Source: Streptococcus didelphis DSM 15616
GTDB taxonomy: Bacteria; Bacillota; Bacilli; Lactobacillales; Streptococcaceae
DNA length: 64,000 nt
Reading direction: 5' to 3'
Assembly: GCF_000380005.1 (NCBI RefSeq)
Contig: NZ_KB904188.1
Span: forward strand, 248,001 to 312,000
The translations under genes and the position numbers were made by a program. The notes under the pieces are model-generated. The model worked only from the letters and a program-made list of their open reading frames with translations, had not been told where the DNA came from and ran no database searches. Below are positions 18,186-26,761 of the stretch, one piece after another; positions within the stretch are counted from its first letter, which is position 1; every line of letters starts with the position of its first letter.

Positions 18186-18635
18186 ATGGCATTAGCAAAA
18201 ATAGTCTATGCCAGCATGACAGGAAATACTGAAGAGATTGCTGATATTGTCGCTAATAAATTACAAGAATTAGGACATGATGTTGAAATTGATGAATGTA
18301 CCACGGTAGATGCTTCAGAATTTGAAGATGCTGACATAGCCATTGTGGCAACCTACACTTATGGTGATGGGGACTTACCAGATGAAATTGTTGACTTGTA
18401 TGAAGACCTACAAGATTTAGATTTATCAGGAAAAATATATGGTGTTGTGGGATCTGGTGACACTTTTTATGATTATTTCTGTAAATCTGTGGATGATTTT
18501 GAAGAACAATTTGCAATGACAGGAGCTAGCAAAGGTGCAGACTCTGTCAAGGTTGATTTAGCAGCTGAAGATGAAGATATTGATAATCTAGAAGCATTTG
18601 CAGAAAAAATATCTGAATCTCTTGATTTTCTATAA
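18186..18635 (+). CDS. Flavodoxin
   Basis: 149 residues from the ATG at 18186, which sits 6-8 nt after GGAGGAG. The FMN phosphate loop is SMTGNTEEIAD (about 10-20), followed by ATYTYGDGDLPDE and GSGDTFYDYFC, the two flavin-flanking loops. It is strongly acidic, as expected for a small cytosolic electron carrier. The next genes, chorismate mutase and a ClC protein, are also next to flavodoxin in related streptococci. The redox partner cannot be read from this window. Confidence 0.94.
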   Translation: MALAKIVYASMTGNTEEIADIVANKLQELGHDVEIDECTTVDASEFEDADIAIVATYTYGDGDLPDEIVDLYEDLQDLDLSGKIYGVVGSGDTFYDYFCKSVDDFEEQFAMTGASKGADSVKVDLAAEDEDIDNLEAFAEKISESLDFL

Positions 18636-18752
18636 GTCTTTTAGTCTTGGGCTTACATGTTGGTTACTGAAAATGTCAAGCTAAACCTTGGCATTTTTTG
18701 ACGACTTGTTTTATGAAATACAGTAATGATTTAGTGAGAAAAGAGGTAAGAG

Positions 18753-19037
18753 ATGTCTATAGAATCCTTGAGAGTAGAAATAGATGATATTGATGGTAAG
18801 CTAGTAGCCTTGCTTGAGAAAAGAATGGCCCTGGTTAAGCAAGTAGCCAGCCTTAAACAAGACCAAAAGCTAGCTGTTCTTGATTCTAATAGAGAGCATG
18901 AAAAGTTAAGCCAAGTAGCAATTTTAGTAGAAAATCCCCTCTACCAAGAGGCAGTAGTAGCAACTTTTCAGTCTATTATGGACCATTCACGCGCCTTCCA
19001 AAAGCAGCAAATAAGTGGGAAAAGTCTAGATGATTAA
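18753..19037 (+). CDS. Chorismate mutase, AroQ type
   Basis: 94 residues, a stand-alone AroQ-fold domain: IDDIDGKLVALLEKRMAL in the first helix, then KQ and the conserved LDSNREHE. It converts chorismate to prephenate for phenylalanine and tyrosine synthesis in the cytoplasm. No signal peptide and no fused dehydratase. AAGAGG precedes the ATG. It overlaps the ClC gene by 8 bases, so the two are translated together, although no functional tie is evident. Confidence 0.92.
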   Translation: MSIESLRVEIDDIDGKLVALLEKRMALVKQVASLKQDQKLAVLDSNREHEKLSQVAILVENPLYQEAVVATFQSIMDHSRAFQKQQISGKSLDD

Positions 19038-20259
19038 TTGTTTAGAGAGTATGAGGCCCAAGCACAGGTCTATCACAGAAATGTTTTTAATTGCAAGTTT
19101 AGCCTTGCTGATAGGTCTAGTTGTGGGAGCTTTAGATTTTATTTTTGGTAGTGTTTTGTTAGTCCTATCAGATTTTAGGGATGATAATCTCTTGCTAACT
19201 CTTCCATTTCTGCCTTTTGTGGGTCTATTTATCATTTTTATTTACCAGCATTTTGGCCAAGGGTCTGACCAAGGAATGTCCTTGATTTTTGATTTAGGAC
19301 AGGGAAGAAAAACAGAACTGCCCAAAGCCTTAATTCCTCTTGTGATCTTAAGTACCTGGCTTACCCACTTATTTGGTGGCAGTGCTGGACGCGAGGGAGT
19401 AGCTGTTCAAATCGGAGCAGGAGTAGCTTATTATGGCCAAAAAATGGGGAAGATTCCTAATGCCTCAAGGCTCTTTATTATCTGTGGGATGGCTGCTGGT
19501 TTTTCTGGTTTATTTCAAACGCCCATGGCTGCCAGCTTGTTTGCCTTAGAGGTACTTGTGCTAGATAGGATTCCTTTTAAGGCCCTTCTTCCTGTCGTGA
19601 TTGCCTCTTTCACAGCAAGCTTTAGCTCACATTATCTGGGTTTAGAAAAATTCTCAATGCCTCTAGGAGAAAAGACTAATCTAAACCCACAATTAATGCT
19701 TAAACTTGTCCTACTAGGACTTATCTTTGGGCTAGTTGGTAATCTCTTTGCACTTGGCTTGAAATGGCTTAAAGGCTTTTTAGCTCAAAAATTAGCAAAT
19801 CCCTACCAGAGAATATTTCTACTTGGATTAACCTTAAGCCTAGCTTTATTTCTCTTATTTTGGGGCCGTTATAGTGGTCTTGGAACAAACCTTATTAGCC
19901 TTGCTTTTAGGGGACAAGAAATTTATGCTTATGATTGGCTTTTGAAATTAGGACTTACCATTGTGACGATTGTAGCAGGTTTTCAAGGTGGCGAGGTGAC
20001 ACCACTTTTTGCCATAGGGGCTAGTCTAGGCAGTTTTTTAGGACCTTATTTTGGGATTTCCTATCAATTAGCAGCAGCTCTAGGTTATTGTGCAGTATTT
20101 TCTAGTGCTACCAATACTTTTTTTGCACCTATTTTTATAGGTCTGGAAGTTTTTGGCCCTAATCAGATCAGTTCTATCTTTATTGTAGTAGCCTTTTCTT
20201 ATATGCTAAACAGAGAAGTATCTATTTATGGTAAGCAAAAAGGACCAGAGCTCATCTAA
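19030..20259 (+). CDS. ClC-type anion channel/antiporter
   Basis: 409 residues with about ten membrane helices. The gating-glutamate motif appears as FGGSAGREGVAVQIG; standard Cl-/H+ antiporters have GREGP at this place. The second conserved stretch is GGEVTPLFAIGASLG. The V in place of P, and the absence of an obvious GSGIP chloride motif, recall the fluoride-exporting CLC-F branch, but I cannot settle this by eye, and no fluoride riboswitch is seen upstream. The start overlaps chorismate mutase by 8 bases. A strong bidirectional terminator separates it from guaD. Confidence 0.88.
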   Translation: MINCLESMRPKHRSITEMFLIASLALLIGLVVGALDFIFGSVLLVLSDFRDDNLLLTLPFLPFVGLFIIFIYQHFGQGSDQGMSLIFDLGQGRKTELPKALIPLVILSTWLTHLFGGSAGREGVAVQIGAGVAYYGQKMGKIPNASRLFIICGMAAGFSGLFQTPMAASLFALEVLVLDRIPFKALLPVVIASFTASFSSHYLGLEKFSMPLGEKTNLNPQLMLKLVLLGLIFGLVGNLFALGLKWLKGFLAQKLANPYQRIFLLGLTLSLALFLLFWGRYSGLGTNLISLAFRGQEIYAYDWLLKLGLTIVTIVAGFQGGEVTPLFAIGASLGSFLGPYFGISYQLAAALGYCAVFSSATNTFFAPIFIGLEVFGPNQISSIFIVVAFSYMLNREVSIYGKQKGPELI

Positions 20260-20272
20260 CCTTTAAGAATAG

Positions 20273-20317
20273 AAAAACTAGTAAGATAGTAGTCTAAGCT
20301 GTCTTACTAGTTTTTTT
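20273..20317. terminator. Bidirectional terminator between the ClC gene and guaD
   Basis: AAAAACTAGTAAGA (20273-20286) pairs perfectly with TCTTACTAGTTTTT (20302-20315), with A- and T-runs on both sides. Confidence 0.9.
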
Positions 20318-20322
20318 ATGAT

Positions 20323-21681
20323 TTAGTCTCTGCTATGAACCAGCTGACCTTGGACATAGACTTTTCTGATATTTTCTGGAGTAGTTAGGTATAGGATTTT
20401 CTCAAGGATTTGTTGGGGTTTGATAAAGATGTTGAATTGGTCAAGTTTGTTATGGTCAATAGACATATCAATGACTTGTAAATCACAAATTTGCCCCACT
20501 TCAAAAGTTCCTACTGGAATATCCAAGGCTTCCCCTCCACCACGAGTAGCGAGATAAAAGGCTTCAAGAGCAGAAATGCGAGAAGAAGCTAGACCTCTTT
20601 CTTGAGGACTTTTGGCAGGATCTACCCCATCTTCTAGCATGCGAGATGAGACAACAGCATGGCGAAGATTATCATAGAGACTTGGGGTAAAGCCAGCAGA
20701 AATATCAGTTCCAAGACCGATTGTTACCCCTCGTTCTTTTAGGCGTTTGACAGGGAGAACAGCATTAGCAAAGTAGGAATTTGACAAAGGACAGTGGCCG
20801 ATAGCAGTATGATTTTTAATAAAGATATCCGCACCCACCTCATCTAAAAAGTTGCAATGGGCCATGACTGATTTTTTCCTTAATAAGCCAAAACTTTCAA
20901 GTACCTCGGCATCTCTTTTACCGAAACGTTCTTTTACAAAATTATCCTGCCAGTCCCCTTCAGAACAGTGAGATTGTACATGGACATCATATTTTTGGGC
21001 TATTTGTCCCAGGCCTCTAAGGGCTTCATCAGTACAGCTAGGAACAAAGCGAGGGGTTACAACAGGGTAAACCCCTTGTTTCACATTTTTGGCGAGCTGA
21101 CGGACATCTTTAATGAATTTTTCGGTATTGGCAAGAGCTATCTCTGTACTTTCATCACGATAGAAGTCTGGACAGGTATTTTTATCATCCATGACCACCT
21201 TACCGACGAAAGCCCTTTGGCCTTTATGGGCACAAATTTTAGCCAATTCTAAACTAGCCTCATTATGAATAGTTGCAAAATATAAAACAGTAGTAGTTCC
21301 ACGAGCTAGTAGGGTCTTAACTAGGTCTTGGTAGACTGTCTTAGCAAATTCGATATCTTTATAGCTGGCTTCCAAGGGGAAGGTGCATTCATCAAGCCAG
21401 ATATTGAGAGGATCATCTAAGGAGACCCCAACTTGAGGCCATTGGGGAGCATGGACATGAAGGTCTATAAAGCCAGGCAAAAAGTATTGTCCAGCCTTTA
21501 ATTCTTCGACCAGGCCATCTTGTCTAGCCTCTTTCAAAAGTTGATTATAGTTAGAATCTTCTTTTCTTACTAACTTTTCAATAATACCATTAGGGTTGAC
21601 TTCAATTAAGGCGTCCTCAATAAATTCCATCTTCCCATAGCTTGGGGTATGAAACAGTGAACCTTTAAACAGAGATTTCAT
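20323..21681 (-). CDS. guaD: Guanine deaminase (amidohydrolase)
   Basis: 452 residues. Metal-binding motifs of the amidohydrolase fold are PGFIDLHVHAP (about 68), HCSEGDWQD, AHCNFLD and the Asp of GLGTDISAGF. HCPLSNSYF fits guanine deaminases better than MTA/SAH deaminases. It converts guanine to xanthine and ammonia in the cytoplasm. AAGGAG precedes the ATG. It stands alone on the minus strand, with its own promoter upstream. I see no purine riboswitch in the leader. Confidence 0.88.
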   Translation of the reverse strand: MKSLFKGSLFHTPSYGKMEFIEDALIEVNPNGIIEKLVRKEDSNYNQLLKEARQDGLVEELKAGQYFLPGFIDLHVHAPQWPQVGVSLDDPLNIWLDECTFPLEASYKDIEFAKTVYQDLVKTLLARGTTTVLYFATIHNEASLELAKICAHKGQRAFVGKVVMDDKNTCPDFYRDESTEIALANTEKFIKDVRQLAKNVKQGVYPVVTPRFVPSCTDEALRGLGQIAQKYDVHVQSHCSEGDWQDNFVKERFGKRDAEVLESFGLLRKKSVMAHCNFLDEVGADIFIKNHTAIGHCPLSNSYFANAVLPVKRLKERGVTIGLGTDISAGFTPSLYDNLRHAVVSSRMLEDGVDPAKSPQERGLASSRISALEAFYLATRGGGEALDIPVGTFEVGQICDLQVIDMSIDHNKLDQFNIFIKPQQILEKILYLTTPENIRKVYVQGQLVHSRD

Positions 21682-21731
21682 TTTTTACTCCTTAGAATAA
21701 GAATTATGTCACAATAAGTTATTAAAGTAAT

Positions 21732-21740
21732 ATTATAACA
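21732..21740 (-). promoter_or_regulatory. Extended -10 of guaD
   Basis: On the minus strand, TGT directly precedes TATAAT (21732-21737), about 50 nt before the guaD start. No clear -35. Confidence 0.5.
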
Positions 21741-21881
21741 ATATGTTAAGTTTATTATATCATGATTGCTAGGAATGTCATTATTTCTTTCTAAAAAACT
21801 TTTTATTTTCAAGGTAATAAGTAAGGGGAAAATAGTTAGCAAAGTTTAAGCACCGTAAAGGAGTTTTTCCAGAAGAAGTGC

Positions 21882-21995
21882 TTTACTTTTTTAGCCAGAT
21901 ATGATATGATGAAGTTCGTGTGTAATGGACATACAAAAATTAAAGCTAATCCGCTGAGACAGGTACTTAAGATTAGTAAGATAGGAGAATATAAA
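21882..21995 (+). promoter_or_regulatory. rplS promoter and structured leader (L19-type leader candidate)
   Basis: TTTACT (21882-21887) and TATGAT (21905-21910) are 17 bp apart. The leader of about 80 nt can form GTGTGT/ACATAC and CTAATC/GATTAG stems, the latter enclosing CCGCTGAGACAGG. Firmicute rplS genes often have an autoregulatory L19 leader; the position fits, the sequence match was not tested. Upstream, AAGCAC/GTGCTT (21848-21883) followed by T is a terminator-like hairpin with no gene in front of it on this strand. I see nothing else in 21682-21881. Confidence 0.45.
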
Positions 21996-22343
21996 ATGAA
22001 TCCATTAATCCAAAGTTTGACTGAAGGTCAACTTCGCTCTGATATTCCTGCGTTCCGTGCTGGTGATACTGTTCGTGTTCATGCAAAAGTTGTTGAAGGT
22101 AGTCGTGAACGTATCCAGATTTTTGAAGGGGTTGTTATTTCCCGCAAAGGTCAAGGAATTTCAGAAATGTACACAGTTCGTAAAATGTCAAGCGGTATCG
22201 GTGTTGAACGTACTTTCCCAATCCACACTCCACGTGTAGCTAAAATTGAAGTGGTACGTTACGGTAAAGTCCGTCGTGCTAAACTTTATTACCTACGTGC
22301 ATTACAAGGTAAAGCAGCTCGTATTAAAGAAATCCGTCGTTAA
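21996..22343 (+). CDS. rplS: 50S ribosomal protein L19
   Basis: 115 residues from the ATG at 21996 ([16 protein letters not shown]), preceded by AGGAG; the open frame upstream is leader sequence. [15 protein letters not shown] and [15 protein letters not shown] are typical L19 blocks and the basic C-terminus AARIKEIRR is complete. It lies at the 30S-50S interface of the ribosome. Codon use is clearly that of a highly expressed gene. Confidence 0.97.
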   Translation: MNPLIQSLTEGQLRSDIPAFRAGDTVRVHAKVVEGSRERIQIFEGVVISRKGQGISEMYTVRKMSSGIGVERTFPIHTPRVAKIEVVRYGKVRRAKLYYLRALQGKAARIKEIRR

Positions 22344-22397
22344 TTTTAATTGTTTAGCCTTAGATGAGCTGAAGAGCTTAAAATCGACAGTAAAAAG

Positions 22398-22434
22398 AAA
22401 ACTACCAGTCTTATTTATTACTGGTAGTTTTTTT
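22398..22434 (+). terminator. Terminator of rplS
   Basis: AAAACTACCAGT pairs with ACTGGTAGTTTT, followed by T. Confidence 0.9.
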
Positions 22435-22592
22435 GTGCCTTGCTCTCCTTAAAGGAGAAAGTTCTAGTAACTCATGCTTAATATAAAGAACTCGTCTTGA
22501 AATAAGAAAGTTGAGAGAAAGCCATAAAGACTAAAGATTTAATCTTGCATTTCAGCTTTTTCTAAGCTACAATAATAAGGTAATGAAATTTA

Positions 22593-22664
22593 GGCCCCTT
22601 AGTTCAATGGATATAACAACTCCCTCCTAAGGAGTAGTTGCTAGTTCGATTCTAGCAGGGGTCA
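22593..22664 (+). tRNA. tRNA-Arg, anticodon CCT
   Basis: Cloverleaf read by eye: acceptor arm GGCCCCT/AGGGGTC with one G-T pair, anticodon stem ACTCC/GGAGT around the 7-base loop CTCCTAA (anticodon CCT, reads AGG), T arm GCTAG-TTCGATT-CTAGC, discriminator A. CCA is not encoded. It has its own terminator. No integrase or repeated 3' end is nearby. Confidence 0.95.
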
Positions 22665-22683
22665 TTGAATGATACATCATCTG

Positions 22684-22704
22684 GCCAACTAGTTGGCTTT
22701 TTTT
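22684..22704 (+). terminator. Terminator after tRNA-Arg
   Basis: GCCAA-CTAG-TTGGC followed by seven T. Confidence 0.9.
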
Positions 22705-22777
22705 CGTCCACAATCGTAAAAAAAGGAAAATGTTTTACGAATAGTTATATAGAATGACAAGTTTAAGAAGGTAAAAG

Positions 22778-23995
22778 ATGGTTCTTCATAAAAATAGAAG
22801 TCTCGATAATAAAATAGACTACACAATTATTACACCCGTATTTTTTCTCATCATCATTGGTTTGGTATCTGTTTATGTAGCCATAAATCATGATTATCCT
22901 CATAATTTATCAAAGGTTATGGGTCAGCAGGTTTTATGGATTATATTTGGTTCCATTTTTGCCTTTACCCTCATGTTTTTTACCACCAAGTTACTATGGA
23001 AACTAACCCCATGGCTCTATCTCTTGGGCCTTGGTTTAATGGTCCTTCCTTTAATCTTTTATAGTCCTCAATTGGTAGCTACGACTGGCTCCAAAAACTG
23101 GATAGCCTTGGGTTCAGTTACTCTATTTCAGCCTTCTGAATTTATGAAAATGTCATATATTCTAGCCCTAGCTCGCCTAACAGTATGGTTTAAAAGTAAG
23201 GGACACTTACCCACTTTGAAAAACAACTGGAAATTATTAGGAATCTATATTCTGGTAACTATTCCCGTAATGATTTTTTTGGCCCTGCAAAAAGATTTTG
23301 GTACGGCCTTGGTTTTCCTAGCTATACTAGCAGGAGTAGTACTTATTTCAGGCATTTCTTGGTGGATTATTCTGCCTATTACCCTTATTTTTGTGTTACT
23401 AATCACTAGTTTTTTTGTGATTTTTATGTTACCTCAAGGTAAGGATTTATTATTTAAGCTAGGTATGGATGGCTATCAGATGAATAGGATTTCAGCCTGG
23501 TTGACACCCTTTGATTTTTCTGAAAGTATTGCTTATCAACAAACTCAAAGTATGATTTCTATTGCTAGTGGTGGCTTTTTTGGCAAAGGGTTTAACCATA
23601 TTGATTTATCAGTTCCTGTTCGTGAAAGTGATATGATTTTTACAGTAATTGCTGAGAATTTTGGCTTCTTAGGTGCTTCCTTGTTACTTATCTTGTATTT
23701 GCTTCTCATTTATAGGATGTTGAAGGTTACCTTTGCTTCTAACAATCTCTTTTACACCTATATTTCCACAGGATTTATCATGATGATTCTCTTCCATATT
23801 TTTGAAAATATCGGTGCAGCAGTAGGGATATTGCCTTTAACAGGGATTCCTTTGCCCTTTATTTCTCAAGGAGGATCTTCCTTAATTTCTAATCTTATTG
23901 GGGTAGGTTTGATTTTGTCCATGAATTATCAAAATATCCTAACAAGAGAAAAAGATGACGAGCTTCATTTACGTAGAAGTCATAAATATTACTAA
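22778..23995 (+). CDS. rodA: SEDS-family peptidoglycan polymerase RodA
   Basis: 405 residues with about ten membrane helices. SEDS signatures: SKNWIALGSVTLFQPSEFMK, LQKDFGTALVF, and near the end GIPLPFISQGGSSL. SEDS proteins are glycosyltransferases that polymerise lipid II with a class B PBP. RodA, rather than FtsW, is inferred from the position in front of the HAD gene and gyrB, the rodA place in pneumococcus. It has a TTTAAGAAGG leader and ATG start. It is separate from the next gene by about 100 nt, where a new promoter lies. Confidence 0.88.
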   Translation: MVLHKNRSLDNKIDYTIITPVFFLIIIGLVSVYVAINHDYPHNLSKVMGQQVLWIIFGSIFAFTLMFFTTKLLWKLTPWLYLLGLGLMVLPLIFYSPQLVATTGSKNWIALGSVTLFQPSEFMKMSYILALARLTVWFKSKGHLPTLKNNWKLLGIYILVTIPVMIFLALQKDFGTALVFLAILAGVVLISGISWWIILPITLIFVLLITSFFVIFMLPQGKDLLFKLGMDGYQMNRISAWLTPFDFSESIAYQQTQSMISIASGGFFGKGFNHIDLSVPVRESDMIFTVIAENFGFLGASLLLILYLLLIYRMLKVTFASNNLFYTYISTGFIMMILFHIFENIGAAVGILPLTGIPLPFISQGGSSLISNLIGVGLILSMNYQNILTREKDDELHLRRSHKYY

Positions 23996-24081
23996 GATTG
24001 TTTAGATGGCTAGCAGGCCCTAACTTGCCCATTTAGGCAATCTTTTATTTTGTATAAAAACTGTAAAAATACATTAATTTA

Positions 24082-24090
24082 TGTTATAAT
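24082..24090 (+). promoter_or_regulatory. Extended -10 directly before the HAD-gyrB operon
   Basis: TGT-TATAAT, with the -10 at 24085-24090. The HAD start codon begins 8 nt after the -10, where transcription itself should begin, and no Shine-Dalgarno lies between, so the message may be leaderless. Confidence 0.55.
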
Positions 24091-24097
24091 TGGGCTT

Positions 24098-24658
24098 ATG
24101 GATTATCAAGATTATATTTGGGATTTGGGTGGAACTTTGCTGGATAATTACAAGACATCCACTCAGGCATTTATTAAAACTTTGGAAGAATATGGACTTT
24201 CTGCCAGCCATGATGCTGTCTATAAAAAATTAAAAGAATCAACAGAGAATGCTATTTTAGCATTTGCGCCCCAGCACCCAGACTTTTTAAGTCGCTATAA
24301 AGCTAATGAAGCAGAGCTCTTAGCTCATCCTATCTGGGTTGAAGGCGCACAAGAAGTCCTCAGCAAGATTGTTGCTTTGGGGTCACGGAATTTTTTAGTC
24401 TCCCACCGTAATCAGCAAGTCCTAGATTTGTTGGCAGAAGCAGACCTATTACCCTTATTTACAGAAATTATAACTTCCTCAAATGGTTTTGCAAGAAAAC
24501 CTAATCCCCAAAGTCTCTTATACTTAAAAGAAAAATATCAGCTTGACAAGGCTCTTGTTATTGGTGATAGACACATTGATATTGAGGCAGGACGAGCAGC
24601 TGGTTTTGATACCTTGCTTGTTGAAGAAAATAAATCCCTATTGGAGATAGTAAATTAA
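24098..24658 (+). CDS. HAD-superfamily hydrolase-like protein
   Basis: 186 residues from the ATG at 24098. Motif I reads [11 protein letters not shown]: the nucleophile Asp9 is present, but the second Asp of the usual DxDGT is Gly11. SHRN is motif II-like, [14 protein letters not shown] gives the motif III Lys, and [12 protein letters not shown] is motif IV. Without the acid/base Asp, the protein may not be a classical phosphatase; phosphonatase- and dehalogenase-type HADs also lack it. The stop overlaps the gyrB ATG by one base, so the two genes are coupled. Substrate unknown. Confidence 0.88.
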   Translation: MDYQDYIWDLGGTLLDNYKTSTQAFIKTLEEYGLSASHDAVYKKLKESTENAILAFAPQHPDFLSRYKANEAELLAHPIWVEGAQEVLSKIVALGSRNFLVSHRNQQVLDLLAEADLLPLFTEIITSSNGFARKPNPQSLLYLKEKYQLDKALVIGDRHIDIEAGRAAGFDTLLVEENKSLLEIVN

Positions 24659-26610
24659 TGATTGAAAATGATAAAAAGTTAGAAGACAAAGCTCAAGAAT
24701 ATGATGCCAGTCAAATCCAAGTATTGGAGGGGCTAGAGGCAGTTCGCATGCGTCCAGGTATGTATATTGGTTCAACCTCTTCAGAAGGCTTGCATCACCT
24801 GGTTTGGGAAATTGTCGATAATTCGATTGATGAAGCCTTGGCTGGATTTGCATCACATATTGAGCTATTTATTGAAGTAGATAACTCTATTACTGTTATT
24901 GATGATGGACGTGGAATTCCAGTTGACATTCAAGAAAAAACAGGTCGACCAGCTGTGGAAACTGTTTTTACTGTTCTCCATGCAGGAGGAAAATTTGGTG
25001 GAGGCGGCTACAAGGTTTCTGGTGGCTTGCATGGCGTTGGTTCATCCGTAGTAAATGCTTTGTCATCTCAATTGGATGTACGTGTCTATAAAAATGGTCA
25101 GATTCACTATCAGGAATTTAAACGTGGTCAGGTCTGTGATGATTTAGCTATTATTGGAACTACAGATAAGACTGGTACAACTGTTCACTTTACTCCGGAC
25201 CCAGAGATTTTTACGGAGACGGTGGTTTTTGATTTTGACAAATTAGCTAAGCGTATTCAGGAATTAGCTTTCTTAAATAGAGGACTGAGAATATCTATTA
25301 GTGATAAACGTCCAGGTATGGAACAAAAGCAGGACTTTCACTATGAAGGTGGGATTGCTTCTTATGTTGAATACCTAAATGAAAAAAAAGAAGTTATCAT
25401 TGAGTCGCCAATCTATACTGATGGTGAAATGGATGGCATTGCAGTAGAAGTTGCTATGCAGTACACAACAGGCTATCATGAAAGTGTTATGAGTTTTGCT
25501 AACAACATCCATACCCATGAGGGTGGAACCCATGAGCAAGGTTTTAGAACAGCCCTTACCCGGGTTATTAATGATTATGCCAAGAAAAATAAGATCTTAA
25601 AAGAAAATGATGATAATCTGACTGGAGAAGATGTGCGTGAAGGCTTAACAGCTGTTATCTCTGTTAAGCATCCTAATCCACAGTTTGAAGGGCAAACCAA
25701 AACCAAGCTAGGTAATTCAGAAGTTGTTAAAATTACCAATCGTTTGTTCAGTGAAGCCTTCCAGCGTTTTCTCCTTGAAAATCCTCAAGTATCTAAAAAA
25801 ATTGTTGAAAAAGGAATTCTGGCTTCTAAGGCCCGTATTGCTGCTAAGAGGGCCCGTGAAGTTACACGTAAAAAGTCAGGTCTTGAAATTTCCAACCTTC
25901 CTGGGAAATTAGCTGACTGTTCTTCAAATGATGCCAGTCAAAATGAGCTTTTCATTGTGGAGGGGGATTCTGCTGGGGGTTCTGCTAAGTCAGGACGTAA
26001 CCGTGAATTTCAGGCTATTTTACCTATCCGTGGTAAGATTCTAAATGTAGAAAAAGCTACTATGGATAAAATCTTAGCTAATGAAGAAATTCGAAGTCTC
26101 TTTACTGCTATGGGAACAGGCTTTGGTCTTGATTTTGATGTTAGCAAGGCAAGATATCAAAAGCTAGTCATCATGACAGATGCCGATGTTGATGGTGCCC
26201 ATATTCGGACCCTTTTGTTAACCCTAATCTATCGCTTTATGAGACCAGTCTTAGAAGCTGGCTATGTCTATATTGCCCAACCTCCTATATATGGAATCAA
26301 GGTGGGAAGTGAGATCAAACAATACATTCAACCTGGAGTAAATCAGGAAACTGAACTAAAAGAAGGTCTTGAAAAATATAGTGTTGGCCGTTCTAAGCCT
26401 TCTGTTCAGCGTTATAAAGGTTTAGGGGAAATGGATGATCATCAATTGTGGGAAACCACTATGGACCCTGATAACCGTCTAATGGCAAGAGTAACAGTAG
26501 ATGATGCTGCTGAAGCAGATAAGATTTTTGATATGTTAATGGGAGATCGGGTAGAACCTAGACGTGAATTTATCGAGGAAAATGCTGTCTATAGTACCCT
26601 TGATATTTAG
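24658..26610 (+). CDS. gyrB: DNA gyrase subunit B
   Basis: 650 residues, normal for a Gram-positive GyrB. GHKL ATPase domain with [20 protein letters not shown] and [14 protein letters not shown], transducer domain to about 390, TOPRIM with [13 protein letters not shown] and the metal Asp pair [10 protein letters not shown], and a C-terminal tail RREFIEENA. It is the ATPase half of the enzyme that adds negative supercoils. ATG overlaps the HAD stop; a GGAG lies 12 nt upstream. gyrA is not in the window. Confidence 0.97.
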   Translation: MIENDKKLEDKAQEYDASQIQVLEGLEAVRMRPGMYIGSTSSEGLHHLVWEIVDNSIDEALAGFASHIELFIEVDNSITVIDDGRGIPVDIQEKTGRPAVETVFTVLHAGGKFGGGGYKVSGGLHGVGSSVVNALSSQLDVRVYKNGQIHYQEFKRGQVCDDLAIIGTTDKTGTTVHFTPDPEIFTETVVFDFDKLAKRIQELAFLNRGLRISISDKRPGMEQKQDFHYEGGIASYVEYLNEKKEVIIESPIYTDGEMDGIAVEVAMQYTTGYHESVMSFANNIHTHEGGTHEQGFRTALTRVINDYAKKNKILKENDDNLTGEDVREGLTAVISVKHPNPQFEGQTKTKLGNSEVVKITNRLFSEAFQRFLLENPQVSKKIVEKGILASKARIAAKRAREVTRKKSGLEISNLPGKLADCSSNDASQNELFIVEGDSAGGSAKSGRNREFQAILPIRGKILNVEKATMDKILANEEIRSLFTAMGTGFGLDFDVSKARYQKLVIMTDADVDGAHIRTLLLTLIYRFMRPVLEAGYVYIAQPPIYGIKVGSEIKQYIQPGVNQETELKEGLEKYSVGRSKPSVQRYKGLGEMDDHQLWETTMDPDNRLMARVTVDDAAEADKIFDMLMGDRVEPRREFIEENAVYSTLDI

Positions 26611-26761
26611 TCAAATATTTTTTGAAAACCAATTTAAAGTATGTTATAATCGTAACGTTATAGTGTATTTTTTATAAAATTTAATAAAGTCGATTAATTA
26701 CTATGGAACATTCAAATGAACTAGCATGTGATAAATCGCATCAAATAATAAGGAGACAAAG

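Noticed and set aside
22593..22664. tRNA-Arg as attachment site of an integrated element
   Set aside because: No integrase, no repeated 3' end, and the flanking genes (rplS, rodA) are core genes.
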